Assembly (NCBI GenBank): GCA_963793825.1
Contig: CAWCBE010000014.1
Span: 310,001-374,000, forward strand
Direction: 5' to 3'
Length of the DNA: 64,000 nt
Source: RYN-230 sp963793825
GTDB lineage: Bacteria; Actinomycetota; Actinomycetes; Streptosporangiales; Streptosporangiaceae
The position numbers and the translations under genes are program-made. Position 1 is the stretch's first letter, and each line of letters begins with the position of its first letter. Of the stretch, positions 41,728 to 50,290 are shown in pieces. The notes below the pieces were generated by a model. That model was not told the DNA's origin. It saw only the letters and a program-made list of their open reading frames with translations, and did not search any database.

Positions 41728-41845
41728 CCGGCCGCCCGGATCCGGGGCCGCCCCGGCGGTCCCCGGCGGTCCCCGGCGTAGCCTGCACCGACGGCACCCG
41801 CATGACTGGGACATCCAGTCACCCGGCGCGGCATGGCGGCCGCCG

Positions 41846-43531
41846 TCATGTCGCTGGCCAGAGCGAAGGAGCGCGGATATGGGCCCGGCGTTCGAGTACC
41901 CGGTCGAGGTCAGGTGGCGGGACACCGACGCCCTCGGTCACGTCAACCACGCCGTGTTCCTCAGCTACCTCGAGGAGGGCCGGGATGCCTTCTTCATCCA
42001 GGCCCTGGGCGGCGACCCCAACTACGTGGTGGCCCGGCTGGAGATCGACTTCCGCGCGGAGGTCCGCCACTCGCACGGCCGGGTGCTGGTGCGGATCGAG
42101 ACGGAGCGGCTGGGCAGCACGAGCCTGACCACCCGGGAGACGATCCTGACACCGGCCCAGGAGGTCGCGGCCGAGGCGCGGGCCGTCACGGTGCGGTGGG
42201 ACCCCCGCGGCCGGAAGCCCGTCGCATTCACCGATGCCGAACGCGCCCGGCTGACGGCCCTGGCCCGGCGCCCGGGCACCGGCACGGGCACAGGCACGGG
42301 CACGGGCACGGGCACGGGCGAAGCGCCGTAATCCGGGCTGCCCGCTCCCGTCGGCCGCGCGGTGGCGGGCGGGACGCTCAGCGGCCCGGCCGGCCGCAGT
42401 GCCGGCCGAGGCCGGGTCGAGCCACTCGACCCACTGGCCGGACGGGTGGGCGCGGGCCAGCAGCCGCCCCCGGCTGGCCCGGCCGTCGAAGGTCCGCGCC
42501 CCGAGCACGGCGAAGACGCCGTCAGTGGCGTAATCGCGGACCAGCCACCGAGGCAGCGGCAGGCCCTGCACGCTGTCCCGCCCGGACGGCCCCAGCGGGA
42601 CCAGCGGATCCAGGGACAGCCAGGTCACCGGGCGGGAGCGCGCCGCCTCGGCCAGGATGCCCCCCAGCTGGGCGCGCTGCCCCGGGGAGAGGAACACGGC
42701 CAGGTAGGCATCGACCACCATCACCTGGCGCCCGGGCGGGACGGAGCGCAGCACGCCCGGCAGCAGCCTGACCACGTCCCCGCCGAGCAGCGAGACCGGG
42801 TGCTGCCGGGTCACCTGGACCGCCGCGGCCAGCCGGGCCAGCGCGGCCGCCTCCGGCGGGGCGCACGCCTCCAGCCAGGCCCGCGCGGCCGGGTCTTCCA
42901 GGTCGACCGGGTCGACGTCGATCCCGGCCCGCTCGGCGATGGGCGGCAGGACGGCGGCGGGCGGCACCAGCCGCCCGCGTGTCTCGCAGCTCAGGGTCAG
43001 CGCGGCCGCCGCCGGCCCGCTGGGGCGGCCGCCCACCAGGTAGCGGTACCGGTCCAGCTGCAGCCCCAGCCCGGCGCCGGTGCCCAGGTCGACCAGCGCG
43101 ACCGGGTCCGTCCCCGGGCCGGCCGCCGCGGCCAGCCCCAGCGCCACCTGGGTGCACCGGGCCACCTCGTTCATCTGGTACCGGTGCCGTCCGCACTCGG
43201 CCGCGATGTCATCCAGGCGATCCGAGATGAACGACGTGGCGGCCAGGTAGAAACCGGCGTCGAGCGGGGGCTGCGGAGCCCCCGGCGCCGGGAAATAGCC
43301 GGCCAGCGGCACCGGCCGGTCCCGCCGGACCAGGAACGAGACGGCCGCGCTGGCCAGCAGGGCGGGCAGCCGGCCCGGCGGCAGCCCGGCCAGCCGGGCG
43401 AGCAGGTCCTCGTGCGCCGCGATGACCCGGAACAACGCGGCAGTGAGCTGCCAGGACGCCGGCGCGCCGGGGGGCGACCAGCCGCCCGCCACTTCCAGCG
43501 CCTGGGCGCGGAGTTCCGCGACCGATGACAC
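41846..43531 (-). CDS. DUF2332 family protein, with unusual long C-terminal extension opposite the thioesterase gene
   Basis: 561 residues. The DUF2332 part covers about residues 1-375: FRVIAAHEDLLARLAGLPP, SFISDRLDDIAAECGRHRYQMNEVARC, LVDLGTGAGLGLQLDRYRY, ILAEAARSRPVTWLSLDPL. The rest (AERPARHRAADGSG, then Arg/Ala-rich repeats, then 150 residues) runs without a stop through the whole antisense of the thioesterase gene at 41879-42331. Family members are about 330-360 residues, so the natural stop seems lost, or translation ends near 42370 in a way I cannot see. GTG at 43531 has a GGGGTGGGG site. The extension is likely not under protein-level selection. Confidence 0.7.
   Translation of the reverse strand: MSSVAELRAQALEVAGGWSPPGAPASWQLTAALFRVIAAHEDLLARLAGLPPGRLPALLASAAVSFLVRRDRPVPLAGYFPAPGAPQPPLDAGFYLAATSFISDRLDDIAAECGRHRYQMNEVARCTQVALGLAAAAGPGTDPVALVDLGTGAGLGLQLDRYRYLVGGRPSGPAAAALTLSCETRGRLVPPAAVLPPIAERAGIDVDPVDLEDPAARAWLEACAPPEAAALARLAAAVQVTRQHPVSLLGGDVVRLLPGVLRSVPPGRQVMVVDAYLAVFLSPGQRAQLGGILAEAARSRPVTWLSLDPLVPLGPSGRDSVQGLPLPRWLVRDYATDGVFAVLGARTFDGRASRGRLLARAHPSGQWVEWLDPASAGTAAGRAAERPARHRAADGSGQPGLRRFARARARARACARAGARAPGQGRQPGAFGIGECDGLPAAGVPPHRDGPRLGRDLLGRCQDRLPGGQARAAQPLRLDPHQHPAVRVADLRAEVDLQPGHHVVGVAAQGLDEEGIPALLEVAEEHGVVDVTEGVGVPPPDLDRVLERRAHIRAPSLWPAT
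41879..42331 (+). CDS. Acyl-CoA thioesterase (4-HBT/YbgC-like hotdog)
   Basis: 150 residues. VRWRDTDALGHVNHAVFLSYLEEGRDAFF is the classic 4-hydroxybenzoyl-CoA thioesterase hotdog with the catalytic Asp of D-x-D-x-x-G-H-V-N. ATG at 41879 has AAGGAG at good distance, so it is the real gene despite the opposite DUF2332 frame. The last 20 residues are a (GT)n tail from a hexanucleotide repeat (42275-42318). Substrate unknown. Confidence 0.9.
   Translation: MGPAFEYPVEVRWRDTDALGHVNHAVFLSYLEEGRDAFFIQALGGDPNYVVARLEIDFRAEVRHSHGRVLVRIETERLGSTSLTTRETILTPAQEVAAEARAVTVRWDPRGRKPVAFTDAERARLTALARRPGTGTGTGTGTGTGTGEAP
42275..42318. repeat. Hexanucleotide GGCACG repeat at the thioesterase C-terminus
   Basis: About seven GGCACG/GGCACA units encode alternating Gly-Thr in the thioesterase and Ala-Arg-type residues in the opposite DUF2332 frame. 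Confidence 0.9.
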
Positions 43532-43709
43532 GTCCCCACCCCCGCCTAGACCGGGCCCGCGCACCACCCGCCCGTCCGCCCGCCCCGCTGCACAGCACGA
43601 TACGCGCCATGACTCAGCGTGCGTGACGGGTCCCCGGCACCGCGCCCGGCCCGGCCCCGCCGCGGGCCTTAGGGTGATCAGGAACACCGGAGGCCGACGG
43701 CGGGACGGG

Positions 43710-44666
43710 GTGACGGCGGTGCCCAGCGCGAACTACACCGAGGCCCGGCTGGCCGCACTGTATGACGCGCTGAACCCGCCTGGCGCGCACACCGAGTTCT
43801 ACCTCGGCCTGCCGGGGCCGCCGCCGCAGCGGATCCTGGACGTGGGCTGCGGCACCGGCCTGCTCGCCTGCGAGCTCGCGGCGCGGGGGCACGAGGTGAC
43901 AGGCGCGGATCCGGCCGCGGCCATGCTCGCGGTGGCCCGGCGCCGCCCGGGCGGCAGCCGGGTGCGGTGGGTCCAGGCGGACGCCGCCGGGCTGCCGGTC
44001 CGCACCCGGTTCGACCTCATCCTGATGACCGGCCACGTGTTCCAGTTGCTGCTGGACGATGAGGACGTCAACGCGGCGTTGCGCGCGCTGCGGCAGCACC
44101 TGGCGCCCGGCGGCCGGATCGCGCTGGAAACCAGGAACCCGGCCGCCCGGGACTGGCAGTTCTGGTCCCCGGAGGAAACCCGGCGGCGCGTCAGCACCCC
44201 CGACGGGACCACCGAGATCCATTACGACATCCAGTCCGTGTCCGGCGACCGGGTCACCTACGAGACCTGGTTCCGGTTCCCTGACGGCGGCACGGCCGTC
44301 GTGCCGGACACGCTGCGCTTCATGAGCCGGGCCGAGCTGGCCGCGTTCCTGGCCGGGGCCGGCCTCGCCGCGGCCGCCTGGTACGGCGACTGGGACCGGT
44401 CCCCGGCCGGCCCGGCCAGCCCGGAGATCATTGCCGTCGCATGGGCCGGTGACACCGCCGGCCACCGCCAGGAGGGGATGGGAGCCATGCCGCCGGACCG
44501 CGTGACGAAGCAGCCGGCCGCCGCCGGCCGTCCGGACCCGGACGACGGGCCGGTACTGCCGGACCAGAGCCGGGAGGACACCGACGCCGGCTGGGGGGAG
44601 CACCCGGAGCCGGACGACGACGAGCGGCTCCGCCGCGATCGGCCGCCGCACTGGGACTCCGTCTGA
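43710..44666 (+). CDS. SAM-dependent methyltransferase with fused small acidic tail domain
   Basis: 318 residues. The class I core is NYTEARLAALYDALNPPGAHTEFYLGLPGPPPQRILDVGCGTGLLACELAARGHEVTGADPA with motif I GCGTG and motif II D, then PDTLRFMSRAELAAFLAGAGL. After about residue 250 comes a separate-looking acidic segment, VLPDQSREDTDAGWGEHPEPDDDERLRRDRPPHW, which in other actinomycetes is usually a free small protein. Here the two are in one frame, with an internal ATG (MGAMPPDR) at the join. Start GTG chosen because the core begins there. Substrate unknown. Confidence 0.8.
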   Translation: MTAVPSANYTEARLAALYDALNPPGAHTEFYLGLPGPPPQRILDVGCGTGLLACELAARGHEVTGADPAAAMLAVARRRPGGSRVRWVQADAAGLPVRTRFDLILMTGHVFQLLLDDEDVNAALRALRQHLAPGGRIALETRNPAARDWQFWSPEETRRRVSTPDGTTEIHYDIQSVSGDRVTYETWFRFPDGGTAVVPDTLRFMSRAELAAFLAGAGLAAAAWYGDWDRSPAGPASPEIIAVAWAGDTAGHRQEGMGAMPPDRVTKQPAAAGRPDPDDGPVLPDQSREDTDAGWGEHPEPDDDERLRRDRPPHWDSV

Positions 44667-44678
44667 CCGGGCCCGCGG

Positions 44679-46370
44679 TCAGCGGATGCGGGCCAGCAGC
44701 AGGGTGATGTCGTCATCGCCACGCTGGCGCAGCGCCTGGGTGACCGTCTCGCAGCAGCGGTCCAGCGTGGTGCCCGGCTGGGCGAGGGCAGCGCGCAGGT
44801 TCTCGCGCAGCGCGGCCAGGCCGTCGTCGAGCGCTCGGGTGCGGCTCTCGGCCAGCCCGTCGGTATAGAGGGCGAGGACCGCGCCGGGCGGCAGCTCGAC
44901 CCGGGTGACGCCGAAGGGCCCGGCGGCCAGGCCCAGCGGGAGCCCGTCCGGCAGGTCGAGCACCTCCGTGGCCCCGCCGGGCAGCGCCAGCACGGGCGGC
45001 GGGTGGCCGGCCTTCGCGATCAGGCAGGCTCGCGCGGGCGGGTCAATGACGGCGCAGATACAGGTGGCGTACGGGGTGCCGGGCATGCCGGCGGCCATCC
45101 GGTCCAGCCGGCCCAGCAGGTCCCCGGGCGGCAGCCCCACCTCGGCCAGGACGTGCGCCGCGGTGCGCAGCTGGACCATGACCGCCACGGCCTCGGGTCC
45201 ATGGCCCATGGCGTCCCCGACCACCAGCGCGGCCTGCCCGCCGGGCAGCGCGACGATGTCGTGCCAGTCACCGCCGACCACGCTGGCCCCGACCGGCAAG
45301 TACCGGCTGGCCACCTCGATGGCGGGGGGCACCCGCGGCTCAGCCGGGGCCAGGCCCTGCTGCAGGGCAAACGCGGTCCGGCGCTCCCGGTGATACAGCC
45401 GGGCATTGTCCACACACACGGCGGTGCGGGCCGCCAGCTCGGTCGCGAGCGCGATGTCCGCGCTCCCGAAGCCGGCCGCGCCGGCTGCCCGGGCAAAGGT
45501 GAGGCAGCCGAGCACCACGTTCCGGGCGGCCAGCGGCACGGCCAGGAAGGAGGCGTAGCCGGCCACGGCGTCCCGGCCACCGGGGCGGCGGGCCAGCCGC
45601 TGCCCGGTCTCGCTGTCCAGCTGCGCGGTAGTCACCGGGCGGCCCGTGGTCATCGCCTGGTAGCTGGGTGAACCGGACCCGAACACCAGCACCTCGCCGG
45701 GGCGCAGCAGCTTGCTGGTCACCGACGAGGGCTGCCCGGCCAGCCGGGCGGCCAGGCGCCGCACCACGGCCGCGGGCCCCGGCCCTTCCGCACTCGGCTC
45801 ATCGGCGGCCAGCAGGCGCTCGGACACGAAGATGGCGGCCGCATCCGCGAACGCCGGCACGGCCACTTCGGTGAACTCCCGGGCCGTCCGGGCCAGGTCG
45901 AGCGTGGTCCCGATCCGGGTGGCCGCCTCACGGAGCAGATCCGGCCCCGGGCGGGCACTGAGCTGCCGGGCGATCACCAGGGCACCACTGCCCGGCCCGG
46001 CCAGCGGCTCGCAGTGCAGGGCGGCCGGCCCGGTGCCGCGGCCGGCCGCGGCCGGCGCGGTGGGCAGGCTCCCCGACCACGTCCGTCCCGCACCCGCCTC
46101 GGCCAGTGCCGCCGCGATGAGATCCCGCTGGCCTTCACCCGCGGGCAGGACGTCCGCCACGGGCCGCCCCACTGCGCTGTCCGCCGGCTGGCCGAACAGC
46201 TGCTCGGCGGTCACCGACCACGAAGCCACCTGGCCCTCAGCGTCCACGGTGAACACGGCCAGGCCAGTCAGGTCCGGTTCGCCCCGTCCCGGCAGTGCGG
46301 CACCGCCCTCCCCCGTTAACTGCGGTAACACCGTATCCGCACCCATCCTGACGGCCACTCCCCGGGCCAT
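44679..46370 (-). CDS. PP2C (SpoIIE-type) phosphatase with PAS and GAF domains
   Basis: 563 residues. A PAS-like region (GLAVFTVDAEGQVASWSVTAEQLFGQPADSAVGRPVADVLPAGE) is followed by a GAF domain (about 140-325; GYASFLAVPLAARNVVLGCLTFARA) and a PP2C domain with GGDWHDIVALPGG, LVVGDAMGHGPEA, AGHPPPVLALPGG, LYTDGLAESR and DDDITLLLARI, the metal-binding Asp residues. It would dephosphorylate anti-sigma factor antagonists; a STAS protein is encoded at 49631. Start ATG at 46370 has GAAGG nine bases upstream. Confidence 0.92.
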   Translation of the reverse strand: MARGVAVRMGADTVLPQLTGEGGAALPGRGEPDLTGLAVFTVDAEGQVASWSVTAEQLFGQPADSAVGRPVADVLPAGEGQRDLIAAALAEAGAGRTWSGSLPTAPAAAGRGTGPAALHCEPLAGPGSGALVIARQLSARPGPDLLREAATRIGTTLDLARTAREFTEVAVPAFADAAAIFVSERLLAADEPSAEGPGPAAVVRRLAARLAGQPSSVTSKLLRPGEVLVFGSGSPSYQAMTTGRPVTTAQLDSETGQRLARRPGGRDAVAGYASFLAVPLAARNVVLGCLTFARAAGAAGFGSADIALATELAARTAVCVDNARLYHRERRTAFALQQGLAPAEPRVPPAIEVASRYLPVGASVVGGDWHDIVALPGGQAALVVGDAMGHGPEAVAVMVQLRTAAHVLAEVGLPPGDLLGRLDRMAAGMPGTPYATCICAVIDPPARACLIAKAGHPPPVLALPGGATEVLDLPDGLPLGLAAGPFGVTRVELPPGAVLALYTDGLAESRTRALDDGLAALRENLRAALAQPGTTLDRCCETVTQALRQRGDDDITLLLARIR

Positions 46371-46815
46371 CTACCTGGCCTTCTGCCCCGGTTCCCGGCC
46401 TGGCCGGCCGCTATCCGATCGCAGTGACAGTGCACAGCAAGATCAGCCATTGGCTGCCTGCCGAGATATCGCGCAGACCCGAAATGTACCGCATCAAAAC
46501 CGCCTCAATAGGTCATCCGGCCGATTCAGGACGGCCGGCGGTGGCTGCGGCCGGGACCTTCCGGACCAGGGCCGGGGGCGGGCGATGGCAGCCAGCGGGC
46601 GCGGCGCCCGGACGCTCACCCGGGCGGCCCGGCCGGCTCGCCCGCCTGGCCGGCGCGCCGGGCGCCGCCGGATATGGCTGGCGCCGGAACCAATACGGTC
46701 ACCTAAAGCCCACGAATGCGGATAATAAAGCTGCGCCGCCGGCCCGGCTGACTGAAATTCCGGCCCGCTGCCAGCATCCAGGGGCCGACCACTTGCTCCC
46801 TAGGAGCCTCTGCGG
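46371..46815. other. Intergenic stretch without a recognised gene
   Basis: The 445 bases between the PP2C start and the dead TetR gene contain moderately AT-rich patches (near 46425-46520 and 46720) but no credible coding or RNA gene. The PP2C promoter probably lies in the first 100 bases. Nothing else seen. Confidence 0.5.
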
Positions 46816-47438
46816 ATGGCTGGACGGAACTCGAAATCACCGGCCCCGGGCCCGACAACGCGTGACCGGCTGTCCACGGAGGCCGCGCGCCTGTTGCGGA
46901 GCGCGGTTATCACGGTACCTCGGTTAATGACCTCGCAAACGCACTCGGGATCCAGAAGAGCTCGCTGTATGCCTACATCAGCGGCCAAGCCGACCTGCTC
47001 GCCGCCATTGCCCTGACCGGGGCCGCGACTTTCCATGAGGCGCTCAACGCGCTGCCTGAGGAGGCATCCCCCGGCGAACGGCTGCAGCTGGCCTTCCAGG
47101 CGCACCTGAGCGTGGTGGAAAGCCAGCTAGACGTGGCCACGGTGTGGCTTCAGGAATGGCGCTACCTCACGGGCGAGCCGCGAAAAGCCTTCATCAAGGA
47201 GCGGCGCCGCTACGAGCAGCGGATCCGCGACCTGTTCGAGGCCGCGGCCCGGTCCGGCGAACTGCGCGGGGACCTTGACACCGGCGACGCGGTCCTTGTC
47301 TTCCTGTCCGTGGCCAACTGGGCCTATACCTGGCTCACCGCGGGCACCGATGTCGCCGCGCCTTCCTCGCGGCTCATGCCGGTGCTGCTCCGCGGAATCG
47401 GGCCGGAACGCGGCGGGGCCAGCGCCCCGGCCCGTTAG
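46816..47438 (+). pseudogene. TetR family regulator, one-base frameshift near 46898
   Basis: The first 28 residues (MAGRNSKSPAPGPTTRDRLSTEAARLLR) read in one frame. From TTGCG|GAGCGC the frame must change to give ERGYHGTSVNDLANALGIQKSSLYAYISGQADLLAAI, an unmistakable TetR helix-turn-helix, and then a full ligand-binding domain (VVESQLDVATVWLQEWRYL, YEQRIRDLFEAA, VFLSVANWAYTWLTAG). A single missing G (CGGGAG to CGGAG) explains the break. Either a real loss of function or a sequencing error. Possibly the former regulator of the TetR-type palindromes at 48142-48225. Confidence 0.88.
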
Positions 47439-47526
47439 CGGGCCGGTCAGCCCCTCGCATCTGCGGCCGAAAACGTGGCCGGCCACGATGGCGGCTGCCA
47501 TTCTCCTGAGCTTGTGCCGCCTCAGG

Positions 47527-47680
47527 CTAGTTTGCTCGGTCAACGACCTGGCGGACTCGTTCGTCGTAGGCGTGGTTGTTGCGCCAGATGATGTACCGGC
47601 GGATCATGCTGGCCTGTTCTTTGCGGCTGGCGTGGTCGGTGCCGTCGAGCGCGCCGTACCGCAGCGACGTGAACTGGGCT
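47527..47680 (-). mobile_element. IS630-family transposase C-terminal remnant
   Basis: The minus strand reads AQFTSLRYGALDGTDHASRK, then IRRYIIWRNNHAYDERVRQVV and DRAN before TAG at 47529. The LRYxALDGTDHxSHxEQ and RRYIxWRN sequence is typical of the C-terminus of IS630-family transposases. Only about 50 residues remain, with no inverted repeats or upstream catalytic DDE part. Confidence 0.7.
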
Positions 47681-47786
47681 GAGGTTGTCACCGGCGATGG
47701 CGATCCGGGGCGGTCTTACCAGCCGATCGGGCACCTCACGGGCACGGCCGCACCCGGCCCGTCGGCCCCTTTGGAATTTATCTATC

Positions 47787-47802
47787 AAAATGATATCATT
47801 TT
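47787..47802. promoter_or_regulatory. 16-bp perfect palindrome, candidate operator
   Basis: AAAATGATATCATTTT is a complete self-complementary palindrome in an AT-rich 40-base island just upstream of the 47861 gene. It is a good candidate for the binding site of a small dimeric regulator; none is known. Confidence 0.55.
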
Positions 47803-47860
47803 TAGAGATGGTCGGGTGACCGACACCGCAGGCGGCTGGGGTCAGAATCGAGGCACTACC

Positions 47861-48097
47861 GTGAGGATCCTCCTGCACCAGATGCGTCCCTGGCCACCCG
47901 CGTGGCGCAGGCCAGTGGAGGATCGGCCACCCTACGCCGTGTGGGTCATCGGGGGCCTGATCGTCTGGGCATTCCTCCTGGCTGGCTTCATGGCATGGGA
48001 CCTGCACAGCACATCCCGTACCACCATCTGGGCCATCTTCGCAGGCTGGTGCATCGGCGTGCTCGGTGCATCGATTGCCCGGAAAATCTACCGGTAA
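47861..48097 (+). CDS. Small two-helix membrane protein
   Basis: 78 residues from GTG at 47861, which has GAGG eight bases upstream. Two transmembrane helices are visible: YAVWVIGGLIVWAFLLAGFMAW and TTIWAIFAGWCIGVLGASIA, with a short basic tail (RKIYR). No family recognised. Sits between an IS630 relic and the TetR-type operators. The palindrome at 47787 is in its promoter region. Confidence 0.6.
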   Translation: MRILLHQMRPWPPAWRRPVEDRPPYAVWVIGGLIVWAFLLAGFMAWDLHSTSRTTIWAIFAGWCIGVLGASIARKIYR

Positions 48098-48141
48098 GGC
48101 TGTCGGTCCCTCCTGCTACGGCACTAGCCAGCGGCTACATT

Positions 48142-48225
48142 ACCGAACGTTCGGTCGGGTAGCGAGGCTCTTGTGAACCAGGTCACACGCGTACTATCTC
48201 TAGCAAGGTCAACCGACCGTCCGGT
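48142..48225. promoter_or_regulatory. Two TetR-type palindromes upstream of the hydrolase/paaI pair
   Basis: ACCGAACGTTCGGT (48142-48155) is a perfect 14-bp palindrome; GACCG-tc-CGGTC (48214-48225) is a second with a two-base centre. Both resemble TetR-family sites such as PaaR (ACCGxxCGGT). They sit 160 and 90 bases before the hydrolase start. The 700-base-upstream TetR gene is broken, so the active regulator may be elsewhere. Confidence 0.6.
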
Positions 48226-48317
48226 CCCGCGCGGCGGGCCCGGCCCGGGCGGGCTGGCCCGGTACCGGCCAGAACGGCCGCGGCGGCCAGCGCCGGGGAA
48301 GGATGAGGGGGGCCCTG

Positions 48318-49169
48318 ATGAGACCAAGCGCACCCATGGCGCCAGTCACCGATGAGTACATCCGCATCGGCGGGCTGCGGATTCATGCTCAGGCCCGCGG
48401 GGAAGGCGAGCCGCTGCTGCTCTACTCCGGCATCTGGGGTGAAGTGGGGCTGTGGGACGGCCTGCTTCCCCATCTGCCCGGGTTCCGCACAATCGCCTTC
48501 GACCCGCCGGGGATCGGCCGCTCCCAGATGCCCGCCCTGCCGCTGAGCATGGCCGGGCTGGCCCGCTTCGGCACCTCGGTCCTCGACGAATTCGGCGTCC
48601 AGGACGCCCACGTCCTCGGCACGTCGTTCGGTGGCGCGGTCGCGCAGCAGATGGCCTTCATGCACCCGCGCCGGGTGCGCCGGCTGGTGCTGGCGTCAAC
48701 CTCCTTTGGCGGCTTTTCCATGCCGGGCAGCCTGGAAGCGCTCTGGCACTTCATCCACCCGCGCAGCTACCATCCGGACCGGCTGGAACGGACGGCTGGC
48801 GACATGTTCGGCGGGCGGCTGCGCACCGAGCCAGAACTGATCCGCACCAGGCACATCCGGCGCCCGGCGGGCACCTTGGCCGCCCTGTACCGGATGGCGC
48901 CGCTCTTCGGCTGGACGAGCCTGCCCTGGCTGTGCGGCATCCGGCAGCCGACGCTGGTCGTGGCGGGCGACGACGACCCGGTCACCCCGCTGGTGAACCA
49001 CCAGGTGATCGCGGCCCTGGTACCCCAGGCACGGCTGTACATCGTCCGCGGTGGCGGGCACCTGGCCCTGCTGGACAGCGCCGCAGAGGTCGGCCCGGTC
49101 ATCACGAGCTTCCTGCGCGGCGATCCCGCCGGCCAGGGCCCGGCTCGCGAGCTGCGCGCGGTCGGCTGA
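48318..49169 (+). CDS. Alpha/beta hydrolase, PHA-depolymerase-like
   Basis: 283 residues. The fold shows in YIRIGGLRIHAQARGEGEPLLLYSGIWGEVGLWDGLLPHLPGFRTIAFDPPGIGRS, nucleophile elbow GTSFGG, acid VAGDDDPVTPL and the His in GGGHLALLDS. The opening is close to medium-chain-length polyhydroxyalkanoate depolymerases, and the substrate may be an intracellular polyester or a similar ester. ATG at 48318 was chosen because GAGGGGGG lies at the proper distance; ATG at 48303 touches its site directly. It is followed after three bases by paaI and probably shares its operators. Confidence 0.8.
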   Translation: MRPSAPMAPVTDEYIRIGGLRIHAQARGEGEPLLLYSGIWGEVGLWDGLLPHLPGFRTIAFDPPGIGRSQMPALPLSMAGLARFGTSVLDEFGVQDAHVLGTSFGGAVAQQMAFMHPRRVRRLVLASTSFGGFSMPGSLEALWHFIHPRSYHPDRLERTAGDMFGGRLRTEPELIRTRHIRRPAGTLAALYRMAPLFGWTSLPWLCGIRQPTLVVAGDDDPVTPLVNHQVIAALVPQARLYIVRGGGHLALLDSAAEVGPVITSFLRGDPAGQGPARELRAVG

Positions 49170-49172
49170 TCC

Positions 49173-49586
49173 GTGGACCAGGCGCAGCGCAGCGCGGCCC
49201 GCATGTACGCCGATGACCGGGCGGTCAAGGCGCTGGGCATCAGCGTCGAGGCCGTGGCGCCGGGACGCGCCACGGCCCGGATGCGGGTGAGCGCCGACAT
49301 GGTGAATGGCCATGGGATGGCGCACGGAGGCTATGTGTTCCTGCTCGCCGACACCGCCTTCGCCTACGCGTGCAACAGTCATGGCCCGGTTACCGTGGCC
49401 CGGGCCTGCGAGATCACGTTCCTCAGGCCGGCCCGCCAGGGCGATGAGCTCATCGCGACGGCAGGTGAGCGGGTGCGGATGGACCGCAGCGGCATCTATG
49501 ACGTCAGCGTCCGGCGGGCCGACGGGGAGGTGCTGGCCGAGTTGCGCGGGCACAGCCGGACGCTTAGGCCCGAGGGAACGGGCTAG
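49173..49586 (+). CDS. paaI: PaaI-type hydroxyphenylacetyl-CoA thioesterase
   Basis: 137 residues with the PaaI hotdog signature: MVNGHGMAHGGYVFLLADTAFAYACNSHG (catalytic Asp near the HGG loop) and VARACEITFLRPARQGDELIA. In phenylacetate catabolism PaaI removes CoA from dead-end hydroxyphenylacetyl-CoA. Start GTG three bases after the hydrolase stop. No other paa gene is in the window, so the pathway link is by homology only. Confidence 0.85.
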   Translation: MDQAQRSAARMYADDRAVKALGISVEAVAPGRATARMRVSADMVNGHGMAHGGYVFLLADTAFAYACNSHGPVTVARACEITFLRPARQGDELIATAGERVRMDRSGIYDVSVRRADGEVLAELRGHSRTLRPEGTG

Positions 49587-49630
49587 CCACGTGGGCACCA
49601 CCAGCAGCAGGCACCCGGCGGGCCGCGCGG

Positions 49631-50107
49631 TCAGGCCACCGCCGACGTCCGCCATGAGGCGGCGGCCGGCGCGGGATGCGGCGCACCCGGGGCAGGCGCG
49701 GCACTCATGGCGGTGTCACCGGCCGGGCCCGGCGCGGGAACCTCGGCACCCGTGGCGGCCGCCCGGACCGTGGGGAAGACCGGGAAGTGCCGGTGCAGGC
49801 CGGTCACCTGCAGGACCCGGGCTGCCTCCGGCGAGACCGCGGCCAGCCGCACGAACCCGCCGAGCAGCCGGGCGCGCCTGCCGGCGCCCAGCAGCACCGC
49901 GAGCCCGCTGGAGTCACACGAGCTCACCCGGGACAGGTTGATGACCATCCGGCTGGAGCCGGGGCGGAGCAGGCCCAGGAGCTGCTCACGCAGGACCGGG
50001 GCGCTGGTCACGCCCAGTTCGCCGGCCAGGTCGGCGACGATCACGCCATCCGCGGTACGGGCAGACAGGTCCAGGCCGGGACTGCCCCTGCTTCCGGAGT
50101 TCGGCAT
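49631..50107 (-). CDS. STAS-domain anti-sigma factor antagonist
   Basis: 158 residues. The STAS core is VIVADLAGELGVTSAPVLREQLLGLL, RMVINLSRVSSCDSSGLAVLLGA with the phosphorylatable Ser in CDSSGL, and FVRLAAVSPEAARVLQVTGL. The C-terminal 45 residues are Ala/Pro-rich and unlike the family. ATG has GGAGA upstream. The PP2C phosphatase at 44679 is a natural partner for dephosphorylating such antagonists. Confidence 0.88.
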   Translation of the reverse strand: MPNSGSRGSPGLDLSARTADGVIVADLAGELGVTSAPVLREQLLGLLRPGSSRMVINLSRVSSCDSSGLAVLLGAGRRARLLGGFVRLAAVSPEAARVLQVTGLHRHFPVFPTVRAAATGAEVPAPGPAGDTAMSAAPAPGAPHPAPAAASWRTSAVA

Positions 50108-50290
50108 GGGTCTCCGATCAGATCGAGGCGGACGGGCGGCCGGATGGCTGCCGTGGTGTGCGCTGCGAGCGGCGGCTGAGGCCTCTCGATCTGGTTGCGG
50201 TGGCGGCGGGACCTCCTGGTGCGGCGATGGGCGCTGGCCCGATGGCAGCCATGATGGCACCGGCCCATGGCCGGTGCCGGGCGGCGTCGG

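Noticed and set aside
44663..44682. Bidirectional terminator between the methyltransferase and PP2C genes
   Set aside because: The 7-bp stem overlaps both stop codons and is weak; not enough to call.
47540..48007. Minus-strand frame of about 155 residues over the small membrane gene and IS630 relic
   Set aside because: It is out of frame with the transposase homology and has no motif or ribosome-binding site.
49173..49586. A phenylacetate catabolic cluster
   Set aside because: Only paaI is recognisable; paaABCDE, paaK and others are absent from the window.
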